From: Microbacterium thalassium
GTDB lineage: Bacteria; Actinomycetota; Actinomycetes; Actinomycetales; Microbacteriaceae
Direction of reading: 5' to 3'
NCBI RefSeq assembly: GCF_014208045.1
Contig: NZ_JACHML010000001.1
Location: 62,001-126,000, forward strand
DNA length: 64,000 bases
Made by a program: the position numbers and the translations under genes. Position 1 is the first letter of the stretch. Every line of letters starts with the position of its first letter. The notes beneath the pieces were generated by a model, which ran no database searches, was not told the DNA's origin, and was given only the letters and a program-made list of their open reading frames with translations. Below are positions 53,326 to 62,527 of the stretch, one piece after another.

Positions 53326-53343
53326 CACCGGGCCGGTGTTTTT
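53326..53343 (+). terminator. intrinsic terminator after the SulP gene
   Basis: CACCGGGCCGGTG hairpin followed by TTTTT, 23 bp after the SulP stop. Confidence 0.65.
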
Positions 53344-53413
53344 GAATCACGTACACCAATCGGAGATACTCGACACGCATCCGCCTCGATGTCGCCGCCG
53401 GGTGCACTCCCCG

Positions 53414-54178
53414 ATGAACACTCCCCAGCTCTCCCCGCACCGCGCAGTAGCGACCGTGTCCCTCGTCGGACCCGGCCGCGTCGGCCGCGTGCTCGCGCGG
53501 GCCCTGAGCGCCGCCGGCTACGCCGTGGCGGGACCGACCGGCCGCCACGACCGGATCGAACCCGCCGACGTGGTGCTGCTGTGCGTCCCGGATGCCGAGA
53601 TCGCCGCGGCCGCCGATCGCGCGAGAGCTGCCGGCCGTTTCATCGGGCACGTGTCGGGCGCCACGCCGGTCGAGGCGTCAGGAGTCGACTTCGGACTCCA
53701 TCCGCTCAACACCTTCGTCGGAACCGAAGGCCCGGACGCCCTCCGCGGCGTCGGCTGTGCGATCGGCGCGGCGAGCCCGGAGGCCCTCGAGGTCGCGCGA
53801 GGTCTGGCCGTCGGCCTCGGCGCGCGGCCCTTCGTCATCCCCGACGCGGGACGCGCCGGGTACCACGCGGCGGCGTCCATCGCGTCGAACTTCGTCGTGA
53901 CCCTGCTGGGGGCGGCCGAGGACGCCGCGGCCACGGCGGGACTCGCACCCGAGGACGCGCGAGCCCTGCTCGCGCCGCTCGTGCGCGCGACGGTCGAGAA
54001 CTGGGTCGCGCACGGCCCCGAGGCCGCCCTCACCGGCCCCATCGCCCGCGGCGACCTGGTCACCGTGCAGCGTCAGCGCGCCGCACTCGAATCGGGCGCA
54101 CCCCACCTGCTCCCTCTCTTCGACGAACTGTGCGTGAGCACGCTCTCCCTCGCCCAGAAAGACGAGACACCATCATGA
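53414..54178 (+). CDS. Rossmann/DUF2520 dehydrogenase-like protein, candidate ketopantoate reductase
   Basis: 254 residues. NAD(P)-binding Rossmann fold VSLVGPGRVGRVLARALSAAGY, then VVLLCVPDAEI, HVSGATP and the DUF2520 helical domain (YHAAASIASNFVVTLLGAAEDAA). Its ATGA overlap with panC and position at the head of a pantothenate operon make it a candidate for the PanE step. The pairing is known from other actinobacteria, but the activity is inference. Confidence 0.82.
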   Translation: MNTPQLSPHRAVATVSLVGPGRVGRVLARALSAAGYAVAGPTGRHDRIEPADVVLLCVPDAEIAAAADRARAAGRFIGHVSGATPVEASGVDFGLHPLNTFVGTEGPDALRGVGCAIGAASPEALEVARGLAVGLGARPFVIPDAGRAGYHAAASIASNFVVTLLGAAEDAAATAGLAPEDARALLAPLVRATVENWVAHGPEAALTGPIARGDLVTVQRQRAALESGAPHLLPLFDELCVSTLSLAQKDETPS

Positions 54179-55074
54179 GAATCGTGCGCAGCGTCGCCGA
54201 CGTCCGCGCCGCCCTGCGCCAAGCGCGCGCGGCCGGCCGGAGCATCGGGCTGGTGCCCACCATGGGCGCCCTCCACGACGGGCACCTGTCGCTCGTGCGC
54301 GAGGCCCGCACCGAGACCGACGTCGTCGTGATGTCGCTGTTCGTGAATCCGACGCAGTTCGGCAAGAACGAGGACCTGGCCGCCTATCCGCGCAGCGAGG
54401 AGCGCGACGCGGCCCTGGCCGCCGCGACCGGCGTCGACATCCTGTTCGCACCGACGGTCGCCGAGATGTACCCGGACGGGTTCTCGACCACGATCCACGT
54501 CTCGGGCATCACCGAAGTGCTGTGCGGCGCGACGCGCGGTGCCTCGCACTTCGACGGGGTCGCCACCGTCGTGACGAAGCTGCTGCAGATCGTCGGGCCG
54601 GACGCCGCCTACTTCGGTCAGAAGGACGCGCAGCAGGTGCTCGTGATCCGCCGCGTCGTGCGCGACCTCGACATCCCCGTCCGCGTCGTCGCGTGCCCCA
54701 CGGTCCGCGAGGCCGACGGCCTCGCGATGAGTTCGCGCAACGCCTACCTCGACCCGGAGTCCCGGGTGCGGGCGCGCGCCATCAACCGGGCGCTGGATGC
54801 CGCCGAGGCGGCCGTCCGACGCGGACGCACCAGCGCCGCCGGCGTGCTCTCGGCCGCCCGCGCCGTCCTGGCTTCCGCGGGGATCGAGCCCGAGTACCTC
54901 GAGCTGCGCTCCCCCGACGACCTGCGGGAGCTCGACGAGGTCGGCGACGCCGCGCTGCTCGCGGTCGCCGCGCAGGTGGGCCCGGCCCGGCTCATCGACA
55001 ACCGGATCCTGCAGGCGATCGGCGCCGACGGGTCCGCCGCATCCCTCACCCGCTCCCCGGAACCGGCGACGTGA
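54175..55074 (+). CDS. panC: pantothenate synthetase
   Basis: 299 residues. Class I-like adenylate former: LVPTMGALHDGHLSLV (HIGH-type motif), NPTQFGKNEDLAAYPR, YFGQKDAQQV and MSSRN (KMSKS equivalent). Joins pantoate and beta-alanine. Start overlaps the DUF2520 stop, stop overlaps panB (GTGA). Confidence 0.96.
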   Translation: MRIVRSVADVRAALRQARAAGRSIGLVPTMGALHDGHLSLVREARTETDVVVMSLFVNPTQFGKNEDLAAYPRSEERDAALAAATGVDILFAPTVAEMYPDGFSTTIHVSGITEVLCGATRGASHFDGVATVVTKLLQIVGPDAAYFGQKDAQQVLVIRRVVRDLDIPVRVVACPTVREADGLAMSSRNAYLDPESRVRARAINRALDAAEAAVRRGRTSAAGVLSAARAVLASAGIEPEYLELRSPDDLRELDEVGDAALLAVAAQVGPARLIDNRILQAIGADGSAASLTRSPEPAT

Positions 55075-55958
55075 GCGCGCACCCCGGACAGGCGCCCGGC
55101 GACGGCGGCCGCACGAAGACCACGTTCGCGAGCCTGGCGGCGCACAAGGCCGCCGGCGAGCCCATCGTGATGGTCACGGCCTACGACTACCCGAGCGCGC
55201 AGATCGCCGACGCCGCCGGCGTCGACATGGTGCTCGTCGGCGACTCCGCGGCGATGACCGTCCTCGGCTACGACAGCACGATCCCCGTGACCGTCGACGA
55301 GATGCTGATGCTCACCGCCGCCGTGCGGCGCGGACTGTCGACGCCGCTGCTGGTCGCCGACCTGCCGTTCGGCTCGTACGAGACCTCGGACGAGCAGGCG
55401 GTCGCCACCGCCATGCGTTTCGTCAAGGAGGCCGGAGCCGACGCCGTGAAGATCGAGCGCGGCGGGTCATCGGTCGATCGCGCGCGAGCGCTCGTCGCCG
55501 CCGGCATCCCGGTCATGGGTCACGTCGGGCTCACGCCGCAGACCGCCGCGACGATCGGCGGCTACCGGTCGCAGGGTCGCACGGCCTCGGATGCCCTGGC
55601 CATCCGCGACAGCGCGGCGGCGCTGCAGGAGGCCGGATGCTTCGCCATCGTGTTCGAAGCGATACCGACCCCCGCGACCGACGCCATCATGCCGCACCTC
55701 GAGATCCCCGTCATCGGCATCGGTGCGGGACCCGGGACCGACGGCCAGGTGCTGGTCTTCCACGACCTGCTCGGCATCTACGACGGCCATGCCGCCCGCT
55801 TCGTCAAGCGCTACGCCGAGCTGCGCGCGCCCATGGTCGAGGCCGTGGCCGCGTACGCCGCGGACGTCCGCGAGCGCCGGTACCCCGAGCCCCGGCACGA
55901 GTACGGGATGCCGGAGGATCAGGTCGCGCACCTCACCCAGCTGCTCAGCGACTACTGA
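55071..55958 (+). CDS. panB: 3-methyl-2-oxobutanoate hydroxymethyltransferase
   Basis: 295 residues. MVTAYDYPSAQIADAAGVD, LVGDSAAMTVLGY (metal site), VKIERGG and GIGAGPGTDGQVLVFHDLLG are diagnostic. Forms ketopantoate using methylene-THF. GTG 55071. The 3' end overlaps the convergent sulfatase gene by 7 bp with no terminator between. Confidence 0.96.
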   Translation: MSAHPGQAPGDGGRTKTTFASLAAHKAAGEPIVMVTAYDYPSAQIADAAGVDMVLVGDSAAMTVLGYDSTIPVTVDEMLMLTAAVRRGLSTPLLVADLPFGSYETSDEQAVATAMRFVKEAGADAVKIERGGSSVDRARALVAAGIPVMGHVGLTPQTAATIGGYRSQGRTASDALAIRDSAAALQEAGCFAIVFEAIPTPATDAIMPHLEIPVIGIGAGPGTDGQVLVFHDLLGIYDGHAARFVKRYAELRAPMVEAVAAYAADVRERRYPEPRHEYGMPEDQVAHLTQLLSDY

Positions 55959-58318
55959 CGCGCCATCGCGATCCGCATCCGCTCGTCCGGGTCGATGAAG
56001 TGGTCGTTGTCGTCGGCGCCGAGGTCGATCTGCACCCACTGGATCTTCCCGCGGAACCGGCTGGTGGCGACGTTGTAGTCCGACGAGACCGTGGTGCCGG
56101 AGTTGAAGCCGACGTCGGTCGTCTCGTCCGCCGAGAAGATGATCGCCTGCGTCGCCTCGACACGGCCCGCCCCGACCTGGTCGCCGTCGTAGTAGAGCGT
56201 CACGTCGCCGCCCTTGCCGAGCCCGCCGCCGTCGTAGGCGAACTCCATGCGGACCTGATGCGTCCCCGACGGGATGGGTGCATCCGCCTCGACGGAGAAG
56301 GACTGGATCCCGAGCACGTTGTACACGAACACGGCCCGGCCGTCCTTGGCGTACAGGCTCCACCCGCCGAAGCGCCCACCCTGGGCGATGATGACGCCGC
56401 TCGCGCCGTCGTCGGGGACCTCGACCTCGGCGGTCACCGAGAACGACTTGTTCTTGATGTTGACCACGCTGCTCTCGGAGAGGCGCCCCATGCCGGGGAA
56501 GAACAGCTGCGAGTTCCCGTGGATGAGGGTGGGCCGACCGGCGAGGTCGGAGTTCAGCCGCTCACCGGTGCGGTCGTCGAGAGGAAGGACGTTGTACTTC
56601 GTCGCCTCGATCAGCCACAGCCGCTGCAGCTCGTGGAGCTTCTCCGGGTATTCAGCCGACAGGTCGCGCGCCTGGCTCCAGTCGACGCTGCCGTCGTAGA
56701 GCTCCCACACGTCGTCGTCGAACGCCGGAACCGCGTCGCCCAGGAGCACCCACGGCGTGCGGTGCTTCGTGACCGCGCTCCAGCCCTTGTAGTAGATGCC
56801 GCGGTTGCCGAACATCTCGAAGTACTGCAGATCGTGCCGCTCGTCGGCCTCCGGATCCTTGAGCGCGTAGAGCATGCTCGTGCCCTCCATCGGCGACTGC
56901 TGCACGCCGTTGACCATCGTCGGCTCGGGCAGCCCCGCCGCCTCGAGGATGGTCGGCGCGACATCGATGCAGTGCGCGAACTGCTCGCACATCACGCCCT
57001 TGCCCTCGATGCCCGACGGCCAGTGCACGATCGTCCCGTTCCGGGTGCCGCCCCAGTGCGACGCGACCTGCTTCGTCCACTGCAGCGGCGAATCCATCGC
57101 CCACGCCCACCCGACGGCGTAGTGGTTGTACGAGCTCGGCGACCCGAACTCGTCCATCTTGGACCGCATGAACTCCGTCGTCTCGAGCGCCGCCATGCCG
57201 TTGAAGTTCGCCATCTCGTTGAAGGCCCCCTGCAGGGTCCCCTCGGCAGAGGCGCCGTTGTCGCCGATGATGTAGTAGATCAGGGTGTCGTCGAGGACGC
57301 CGAGCTCGGCGATGGCGTCGATCACGCGGCCGACGTGGTGGTCGGTGTGCTCGAGGAAGCCCGCGTAGACCTCCATCTGCCGCTCGAGCACCGGCTTGAT
57401 GTCGTCGGGCATGTCGTCCCACGCCGGAATCTCGTCGTGCCGCGCCGTGAGCTCGGCGTTCGGGGGGACGATCCCCAGCTCCTTCTGGCGCGCGAAGGTG
57501 CGCTCGCGCTGAGCATCCCAGCCGTCGGCGAACCGGCCGGCGTACTTGTCGGCCCATTCCTTGGGCACGTGGTGCGGCGCGTGGGTCGCCCCCGGTGCGA
57601 AGTACGCGAAGAACGGCCGGTTCGGCATGAGCGCCTTCTGCGTGCGGATCCACGTGATCGCGTGATCGGCGAGATCCTCCGTGAGGTGGTACCCCTCCTC
57701 CGGCGTCGCCGGGGGCTCGACGGGAGTCGTGCCCTCGTACAGCGCCGGATCCCACTGGTTGTTCTCGCCCCCGATGAACCCGTAGAACGTCTCGAAGCCG
57801 CCGCCGGCCGACGGCCACGCGTCGAACGGCCCGATGGAGGACGACTGCCACACCGGGACCTCATGGCACTTGCCGAACTGGGCGGTCGAATAGCCGTTGA
57901 GCTTCAGCGTCATCGCCAGCGGCGCCTTCGTGTTCGGCCGCAGCGAGCTGTTGCCCGGAGCCGACGTCGCCGTCTCGGTGATGCTGCCCATGCCGACCGA
58001 GTGGTGGTTGCGCCCGGTCAGCAGAGCCTGCCGTGTGGGAGCGCACAAGGCGGTCGTGTGGAACCGCGTGAAGCTCAGTCCGCCCGCGGCGAGCTTCTCT
58101 GCGGTCGGGGTCGCGCAGGGGCCGCCGAACGCGCTCGAGGCGCCGAAGCCGACGTCGTCGAGGAGCACGATCAGTACGTTGGGTGCGCCCTCGGGCGGCA
58201 GCAGCGGCTCGATCGGGGGGTAGGCGGTATCGGGATCCTTCGCGTCGTAGGTGGTCAGACCGGGCGACGGTCGGTCAGGAATCGGCAGCATCGTGCGGGC
58301 GTGACGGTCGGCGCTCAT
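55952..58318 (-). CDS. Cys-type arylsulfatase
   Basis: 788 residues, type I sulfatase. Metal site NVLIVLLDDVGFG (D54, D55) and sulfatase signature C92-A-P-T-R, whose Cys must be oxidised to formylglycine; GNDNG-type GDNGAS follows near 330. The C-terminal ~220 residues form a beta-sandwich. No signal peptide is visible, so it is probably cytoplasmic. A sulfatase-maturing radical SAM gene lies 4 kb away at 62528. ATG 58318 has GGGG upstream. Confidence 0.93.
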   Translation of the reverse strand: MSADRHARTMLPIPDRPSPGLTTYDAKDPDTAYPPIEPLLPPEGAPNVLIVLLDDVGFGASSAFGGPCATPTAEKLAAGGLSFTRFHTTALCAPTRQALLTGRNHHSVGMGSITETATSAPGNSSLRPNTKAPLAMTLKLNGYSTAQFGKCHEVPVWQSSSIGPFDAWPSAGGGFETFYGFIGGENNQWDPALYEGTTPVEPPATPEEGYHLTEDLADHAITWIRTQKALMPNRPFFAYFAPGATHAPHHVPKEWADKYAGRFADGWDAQRERTFARQKELGIVPPNAELTARHDEIPAWDDMPDDIKPVLERQMEVYAGFLEHTDHHVGRVIDAIAELGVLDDTLIYYIIGDNGASAEGTLQGAFNEMANFNGMAALETTEFMRSKMDEFGSPSSYNHYAVGWAWAMDSPLQWTKQVASHWGGTRNGTIVHWPSGIEGKGVMCEQFAHCIDVAPTILEAAGLPEPTMVNGVQQSPMEGTSMLYALKDPEADERHDLQYFEMFGNRGIYYKGWSAVTKHRTPWVLLGDAVPAFDDDVWELYDGSVDWSQARDLSAEYPEKLHELQRLWLIEATKYNVLPLDDRTGERLNSDLAGRPTLIHGNSQLFFPGMGRLSESSVVNIKNKSFSVTAEVEVPDDGASGVIIAQGGRFGGWSLYAKDGRAVFVYNVLGIQSFSVEADAPIPSGTHQVRMEFAYDGGGLGKGGDVTLYYDGDQVGAGRVEATQAIIFSADETTDVGFNSGTTVSSDYNVATSRFRGKIQWVQIDLGADDNDHFIDPDERMRIAMARQ

Positions 58319-58380
58319 GAGAATCCCCTTCGACGGTCTCGACGCTTGAACCGTACGCGCGCGTGCCTCCGCGGCGCCTC

Positions 58381-58448
58381 ACGCGATCTGGGTGATGTGC
58401 CGATTCTGCTCGCGACCTGGCGCCCGCGAGTCGTCACCCAGACCGCGT
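58381..58448. promoter_or_regulatory. 15-bp inverted repeat between arylsulfatase and DUF6325 genes
   Basis: ACGCGATCTGGGTGA (58381-58395) and TCACCCAGACCGCGT (58434-58448) match at 14 of 15 positions as an inverted repeat. Each is followed on the plus strand by GTGATGTGC (58392 and 58447). A likely binding region for a regulator of the divergent genes. Confidence 0.6.
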
Positions 58449-58479
58449 GATGTGCGCGTGGGTGCGCCGGAGTACCGTG
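58448..58479 (+). promoter_or_regulatory. shared promoter box, copy 1
   Basis: TGATGTGCGCGT then TACCGTG 25 bp further; the same two words precede the gene at 62059 (26 bp apart). 33 bp before the DUF6325 ATG. Confidence 0.6.
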
Positions 58480-58511
58480 CATGCCGACAGCCTCTCCGAA
58501 AGGACGCAGTG

Positions 58512-58958
58512 ATGAACGAAGAACTGTCCAGCGGACCCATCGACTATCTGATCGTGGAGTGGCCGGCAGGCTCGCCGCCGAACGGCGAGGCGTTCCCCCA
58601 TCTCGTCGACCTCGTCGACAGGGGACTCATCCGCATCCTCGACATGACGTTCGTGACGAAGGACGAGGATGGCACCGTGTCGGGGGTCGCCATCGGCGAC
58701 TTCGACCTCGACGGGATTCCCGACCTCGCCGTGTTCGAGGGCGTCGGCTCGGGGTTGCTCGGCGACGACGACGTGGACCAGGCCGGCAATGCGCTGGAGC
58801 CCGGAACGTCCGGAGCGATCCTCGTATACGAGAACACCTGGGCGGCGCCGTTCGCGACCGCCCTTCGCAAGAGCGGCGCGCAGCTTGTCGATTCCGGCCG
58901 CATCCCGGTGAACGCGATCGTCGCCGCGCTCGACGAACTAGACGCCGCCGAAGTCTGA
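58512..58958 (+). CDS. DUF6325-like small protein
   Basis: 148 residues, acidic, no membrane segment. DYLIVEWPAG and GFDLDGIPDLAVFEG-like segments resemble DUF1269/DUF6325 proteins, often found with SHOCT proteins. Function unknown. First gene of a three-gene run (14-bp gap to the SHOCT gene). Confidence 0.7.
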   Translation: MNEELSSGPIDYLIVEWPAGSPPNGEAFPHLVDLVDRGLIRILDMTFVTKDEDGTVSGVAIGDFDLDGIPDLAVFEGVGSGLLGDDDVDQAGNALEPGTSGAILVYENTWAAPFATALRKSGAQLVDSGRIPVNAIVAALDELDAAEV

Positions 58959-58971
58959 GGAGGAAGACATC

Positions 58972-59274
58972 ATGGGATTGTTGCGAGGAGTCGCACGCAC
59001 CGCCGTCGTCGCCGGCACCGCCACGGCGGTGTCCAACCGGGTCTCGCGCCGTCAGGCCAATCGCTGGTCGCAGCAGGCCGAAGCGCAGGCCTACGAGCAG
59101 CAGCAGGCGGCGAACTACCCACCGCCGGCGCCCGCTCCGGCGCCCGCCCCGGCCGCCGCCGCACCGACGGAGACCGACACCCTCGAGCAGCTCACGAAGC
59201 TCGGCGAGCTCAAGGCCGCGGGTGTGCTGACCGAAGAGGAGTTCCAGGCGCAGAAGGCCAAGATCCTGGGGTAG
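58972..59274 (+). CDS. SHOCT-domain protein
   Basis: 100 residues. N-terminal hydrophobic helix region (GVARTAVVAGTATAVSNRV), a Gln/Pro/Ala linker, and a C-terminal SHOCT domain (QLTKLGELKAAGVLTEEEFQ). Typical of small envelope-associated proteins of unknown role. Confidence 0.82.
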   Translation: MGLLRGVARTAVVAGTATAVSNRVSRRQANRWSQQAEAQAYEQQQAANYPPPAPAPAPAPAAAAPTETDTLEQLTKLGELKAAGVLTEEEFQAQKAKILG

Positions 59275-59329
59275 GCCACCATCGACGCGACGGCTCATGA
59301 ACGCCGCGCGCAGAGGGAAGGAGCCGGGC

Positions 59330-59647
59330 GTGGCTGACTATCGCTCACGACTGCGCAGACTGGCGGCCAACGAGCCCGGGATCATCGACGACGAGGGCCC
59401 CGCGGCGCTGAGTGCCGCGGGTCTGAACGACCAGTCGCGGGCGCTGGTCCGTCTCGCGGGGCTCGTCGCCGTCGGCGGGTCGGATGCCTCGTACGCCGAG
59501 CAGGTCGACGAGGCCGTGAGCGCCGGGCTCACCGCCGACGCCATCGTCTCGGTGCTGTTCGCGCTCGGGCCCATCGTCGGCGTGCCGCGCGCGGTGAGCG
59601 CGGCGCCCTCCGTCGCCCGGGGTCTCGGCTACGACCTCGAAGAGTAG
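59330..59647 (+). CDS. carboxymuconolactone decarboxylase-like (AhpD fold) protein
   Basis: 105 residues. The all-helical CMD pattern is VRLAGLVAVGG..YAEQVDEAVSAGLTADAIVSVLFALGPIVGVPR. The AhpD CxxC redox motif is absent, so it is not a peroxidase of that type. GTG 59330 with GAGGGAAGGAG upstream; an ATG 33 nt earlier is possible. Confidence 0.75.
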   Translation: MADYRSRLRRLAANEPGIIDDEGPAALSAAGLNDQSRALVRLAGLVAVGGSDASYAEQVDEAVSAGLTADAIVSVLFALGPIVGVPRAVSAAPSVARGLGYDLEE

Positions 59648-59649
59648 CC

Positions 59650-61893
59650 CTACGAGCCGCCGAGCAGGCCCACCGAGGTGGCGCGCTCGACCGCCTCGCC
59701 GCGCGAGGACACCCCGAGCTTGCGGTAGATCGAGCCGACCTGCGTGCTGACCGTGTTGCGCGAGACGAACAGGCGCGAGGCGATCTCGGGGATCGTGAGA
59801 TACGTCTGCAGATAGGGCAGGAGCCGCAGCTCGGCAGGCGTGAGCGGGGGCGGTCCGCCGGCCGCGACCCGAGGATCGGTCACGCTGTCGCGCAGGCGCG
59901 CGAAGTCGTCGACGAGCGCACCCAGGTCGGGTCGGCGCAGCAGAATGTCCTCGACCTCGCGCACGAGCTGGCGGGCTGCCGCGGCATCCCCCATGGCCCA
60001 CCACGTCGTGGCGAGGTGGAGACGCAGCCGCACCGCCACCGTCGGCATGGCGCCGCTGGCGCCGGCCCGCTCTCGCATCGCATGCGCCAGCTCCCGCTCG
60101 GCGGCATGGAGGTCACCGCGATGCAGCGCGATGCGAGCCGCGGCGGCGTAGGCGCCGAGCGCGGTCGAATAGGTGTGCAGGCGGTGAGCGTCGATGACGC
60201 GTCGCGCTTCGCCGACGAAGTGGTCCGCGTCGTCCCACTTTCCGTGCTCGATCGCGATCATCGCCCGCAGCGACGCGTTCAGCACCTGCACCTTGAAGTT
60301 CCCCGCCTCGGCGGCGCGCGCGGCGGCCTGCGCGAACAGCGCGTCGGCGGCGTCCACCTCGCCGCTGAGCAGCAGCGCATCCCCGGCGAGCGTGAGCGCC
60401 TGATCCCGCCAGACGCTCCACGCCGGTTCGGCGTTCATGGCGAGCGCAGCGTCCTCGCGCATCGCCGCAAGCCCGTGGGCGCACATCGCGGCCCTCAGCA
60501 TGGCGCGCGCCGATTCGTACGACGCCGAGCCGTCGGCGGGAACACGGGCGAATGACAGGGACTCCGCGCGGGTCGCCCACTTCTCGGCCTCGGCGTCGTG
60601 CGCGGTGAGGGCGGCGATCCATCCGGCGAGGACAGCGAGCGGCGGGTACGCGCGGATGCTCTCCTCGCCGACCGCCTGCACCCATCGCCGCACGGTCGCC
60701 AGATCTCCGGCCTGGTAGGTCGTGTAGCCGATCGCGTCGATCAGGCGGGCGCAGCGATCGCGGTCGGGTGTCTGAAGGAGGTGTTCGACGGCCATCGCCG
60801 GCTGATCGTTCGCTTCGTACCAGTCGGCCGCGCGGCGGTGCAGGTCGGCGACCGCCTCCTCGTCCTCGTGGCGCAGCTCGCCGAGGAGGAACTCCCGGTA
60901 GAGCTGGTGATAGCGGTACAGATCCCGCGTGCGGTCCAGCGGGACGAGGAACACGTTCGACTCCTCGAGGTCGCGCAGCCCCGGTGCGCCGTCGGGATCG
61001 TCGGCGACGGCCGCGCACAGGGCGTCCGACATGACGTCGAGCACGGACGAACGGATCAGGAAGCGCCGCGTCTGCGCGGGCAGCGCCGACAGCGACTCGC
61101 GATACAGATAGTCGGTGACGAACCGGTCGTCGCCCGAGATGTCGAGCACCTCGCCCCGCGCCGCCGAGACGGAGGCGGCGAGGTGGACACCGACCGGCCA
61201 GCCCTCGGTGTGGGCGAGGATCGCTTCGACGTCGTCGCCCGCGACGTCGACGTGGGCTCGTGCGAACACCGTCCGGACCCCGGCCGCGTCCAGCGCCAGG
61301 TCGGCGGCGCCGATCTCGAGGACGTCCCCCTCCACCCGACGGCTCGCCGCCTGCATCTGCGGGGCGCGACTGGCCGCCACCAACTGCGAACCGCCGGGGA
61401 CACCGCCCATGACGACGGTGAGCACGTCGTCGCACACCCCGGACTCGAGGCAGTGCAGATCATCGAGCATCATCACGAAGGGCGTCGGCGCAGAGCGCAG
61501 AGCGGCCGCCAGCATCGGTGCCGCGCGACCGAGAGCAGCCGACGGCGGGACGCGCATGTCGCCCGCGAGGTCGTCCCGGCCGCCGGTCGCGCGCGCGAAG
61601 GATGTCGCGAGAAGGGTCAGCAGCGTCACCGGATCGTCGTCGAACCGGTCCAGCGACACCCAGGCGACCGGTCGGTCCTCACCGTCGGCCCACTCGGCGA
61701 GCATGCTCGACTTGCCGTACCCGGCCGATGCGCTGACGCACACGAAGCGGTTCGCCGCGTCCCGGGCGGAGTCGATGAGCCCGCTACGGCTCACGAACGC
61801 CGCCCGTGGTGCGGGCGCGATCAGCTTGGCGTCCAGCGGCACCGGTCTCGCTGTGCGCGTGCTCGTCGATGAGGCCCCCAGCCCTGCGCTCAC
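59650..61893 (-). CDS. MalT-like LuxR-family transcriptional regulator
   Basis: 747 residues. ATPase (Walker A SAGYGKSS 56-63; MMLDDLHCL), TPR-like repeats in the middle, and a C-terminal LuxR HTH (LTPAELRLLPYLQTYLTIPEIASRLFVSRNTVSTQVGSIYRKLGV). An ATP- and ligand-gated activator of the STAND class. It sits between two SHOCT transcripts that share an upstream box and is the obvious candidate to bind it. Confidence 0.88.
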   Translation of the reverse strand: MSAGLGASSTSTRTARPVPLDAKLIAPAPRAAFVSRSGLIDSARDAANRFVCVSASAGYGKSSMLAEWADGEDRPVAWVSLDRFDDDPVTLLTLLATSFARATGGRDDLAGDMRVPPSAALGRAAPMLAAALRSAPTPFVMMLDDLHCLESGVCDDVLTVVMGGVPGGSQLVAASRAPQMQAASRRVEGDVLEIGAADLALDAAGVRTVFARAHVDVAGDDVEAILAHTEGWPVGVHLAASVSAARGEVLDISGDDRFVTDYLYRESLSALPAQTRRFLIRSSVLDVMSDALCAAVADDPDGAPGLRDLEESNVFLVPLDRTRDLYRYHQLYREFLLGELRHEDEEAVADLHRRAADWYEANDQPAMAVEHLLQTPDRDRCARLIDAIGYTTYQAGDLATVRRWVQAVGEESIRAYPPLAVLAGWIAALTAHDAEAEKWATRAESLSFARVPADGSASYESARAMLRAAMCAHGLAAMREDAALAMNAEPAWSVWRDQALTLAGDALLLSGEVDAADALFAQAAARAAEAGNFKVQVLNASLRAMIAIEHGKWDDADHFVGEARRVIDAHRLHTYSTALGAYAAAARIALHRGDLHAAERELAHAMRERAGASGAMPTVAVRLRLHLATTWWAMGDAAAARQLVREVEDILLRRPDLGALVDDFARLRDSVTDPRVAAGGPPPLTPAELRLLPYLQTYLTIPEIASRLFVSRNTVSTQVGSIYRKLGVSSRGEAVERATSVGLLGGS

Positions 61894-61972
61894 AGATTCG
61901 AGGCTAGCGGCGAACCCGCCCCATCACCGGGCCGAACGTCCCGGACGGCGCTACCGGATCGTGCGATCCGCA

Positions 61973-62005
61973 TGATGTGCGCGTCCGACAGGCCGGGCTA
62001 CCGTG
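61973..62005 (+). promoter_or_regulatory. shared promoter box, copy 2
   Basis: TGATGTGCGCGT and TACCGTG as at 58448, 54 bp before ATG 62059 and in the divergent gap from the LuxR gene. Confidence 0.6.
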
Positions 62006-62058
62006 AGGGCATCATCGGCCGCGAACCTCGCGACCGAGGGAGGAAAAGGGCTGATCAA

Positions 62059-62442
62059 ATGAACTTCTGGGAATTCCTGGTGTGGATGTTCTGGATCTAC
62101 ATCGTCATCTCGTGCATCTGGATCTACATCACGATCCTCATCGACCTCTTCCGCGACCACACGATGGGCGGATGGGGGAAGGCGCTCTGGGTCATCTTCC
62201 TCGTCTTCCTGCCCCTGCTCGGTGCGCTGATCTACCTCATCGCACGCGGCCGCAGCATGTCGGAGCGCCGCGTCGCCGAAGCGCAGCAGGCGCAGCAAGC
62301 GACGAACGACTACATCCGAACTGTCGCGGGCGGCGGGAAGTCGCCGACCGCCGAGATCGAGTCGGCGAAGGCTCTTCTGGACGCAGGCACGATCACGCAA
62401 GCGGACTTCGACGCGATCAAGACGAAGGCGCTTCAGGGCTGA
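62059..62442 (+). CDS. membrane SHOCT protein with PLDc_N-type helices
   Basis: 127 residues. Two N-terminal helices rich in aromatics (WEFLVWMFWIYIVISCIWIY, WVIFLVFLPLLGALIYLIARG) resemble the PLDc_N segment; the C-terminus is a SHOCT domain (EIESAKALLDAGTITQADFD). Parallels the SHOCT protein at 58972. Confidence 0.85.
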   Translation: MNFWEFLVWMFWIYIVISCIWIYITILIDLFRDHTMGGWGKALWVIFLVFLPLLGALIYLIARGRSMSERRVAEAQQAQQATNDYIRTVAGGGKSPTAEIESAKALLDAGTITQADFDAIKTKALQG

Positions 62443-62457
62443 CGCCCACCGCACCAC

Positions 62458-62490
62458 GGGGCGGGGACCGGGCACCGGCCCCCGCCCCGT
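62458..62490 (+). terminator. terminator of the SHOCT gene
   Basis: CGGGGCGGGG pairs with CCCCGCCCCG around ACCGGGCACCGG; no T-run. Confidence 0.6.
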
Positions 62491-62527
62491 CGCGATGACC
62501 GTCCAGTGACCCCAGCGCGACACCACC

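Noticed and set aside
54797..58450. 1217-codon plus-strand frame across panB and the sulfatase
   Set aside because: It overlaps panC, panB and the arylsulfatase in other frames and is Arg-rich; a GC artefact.
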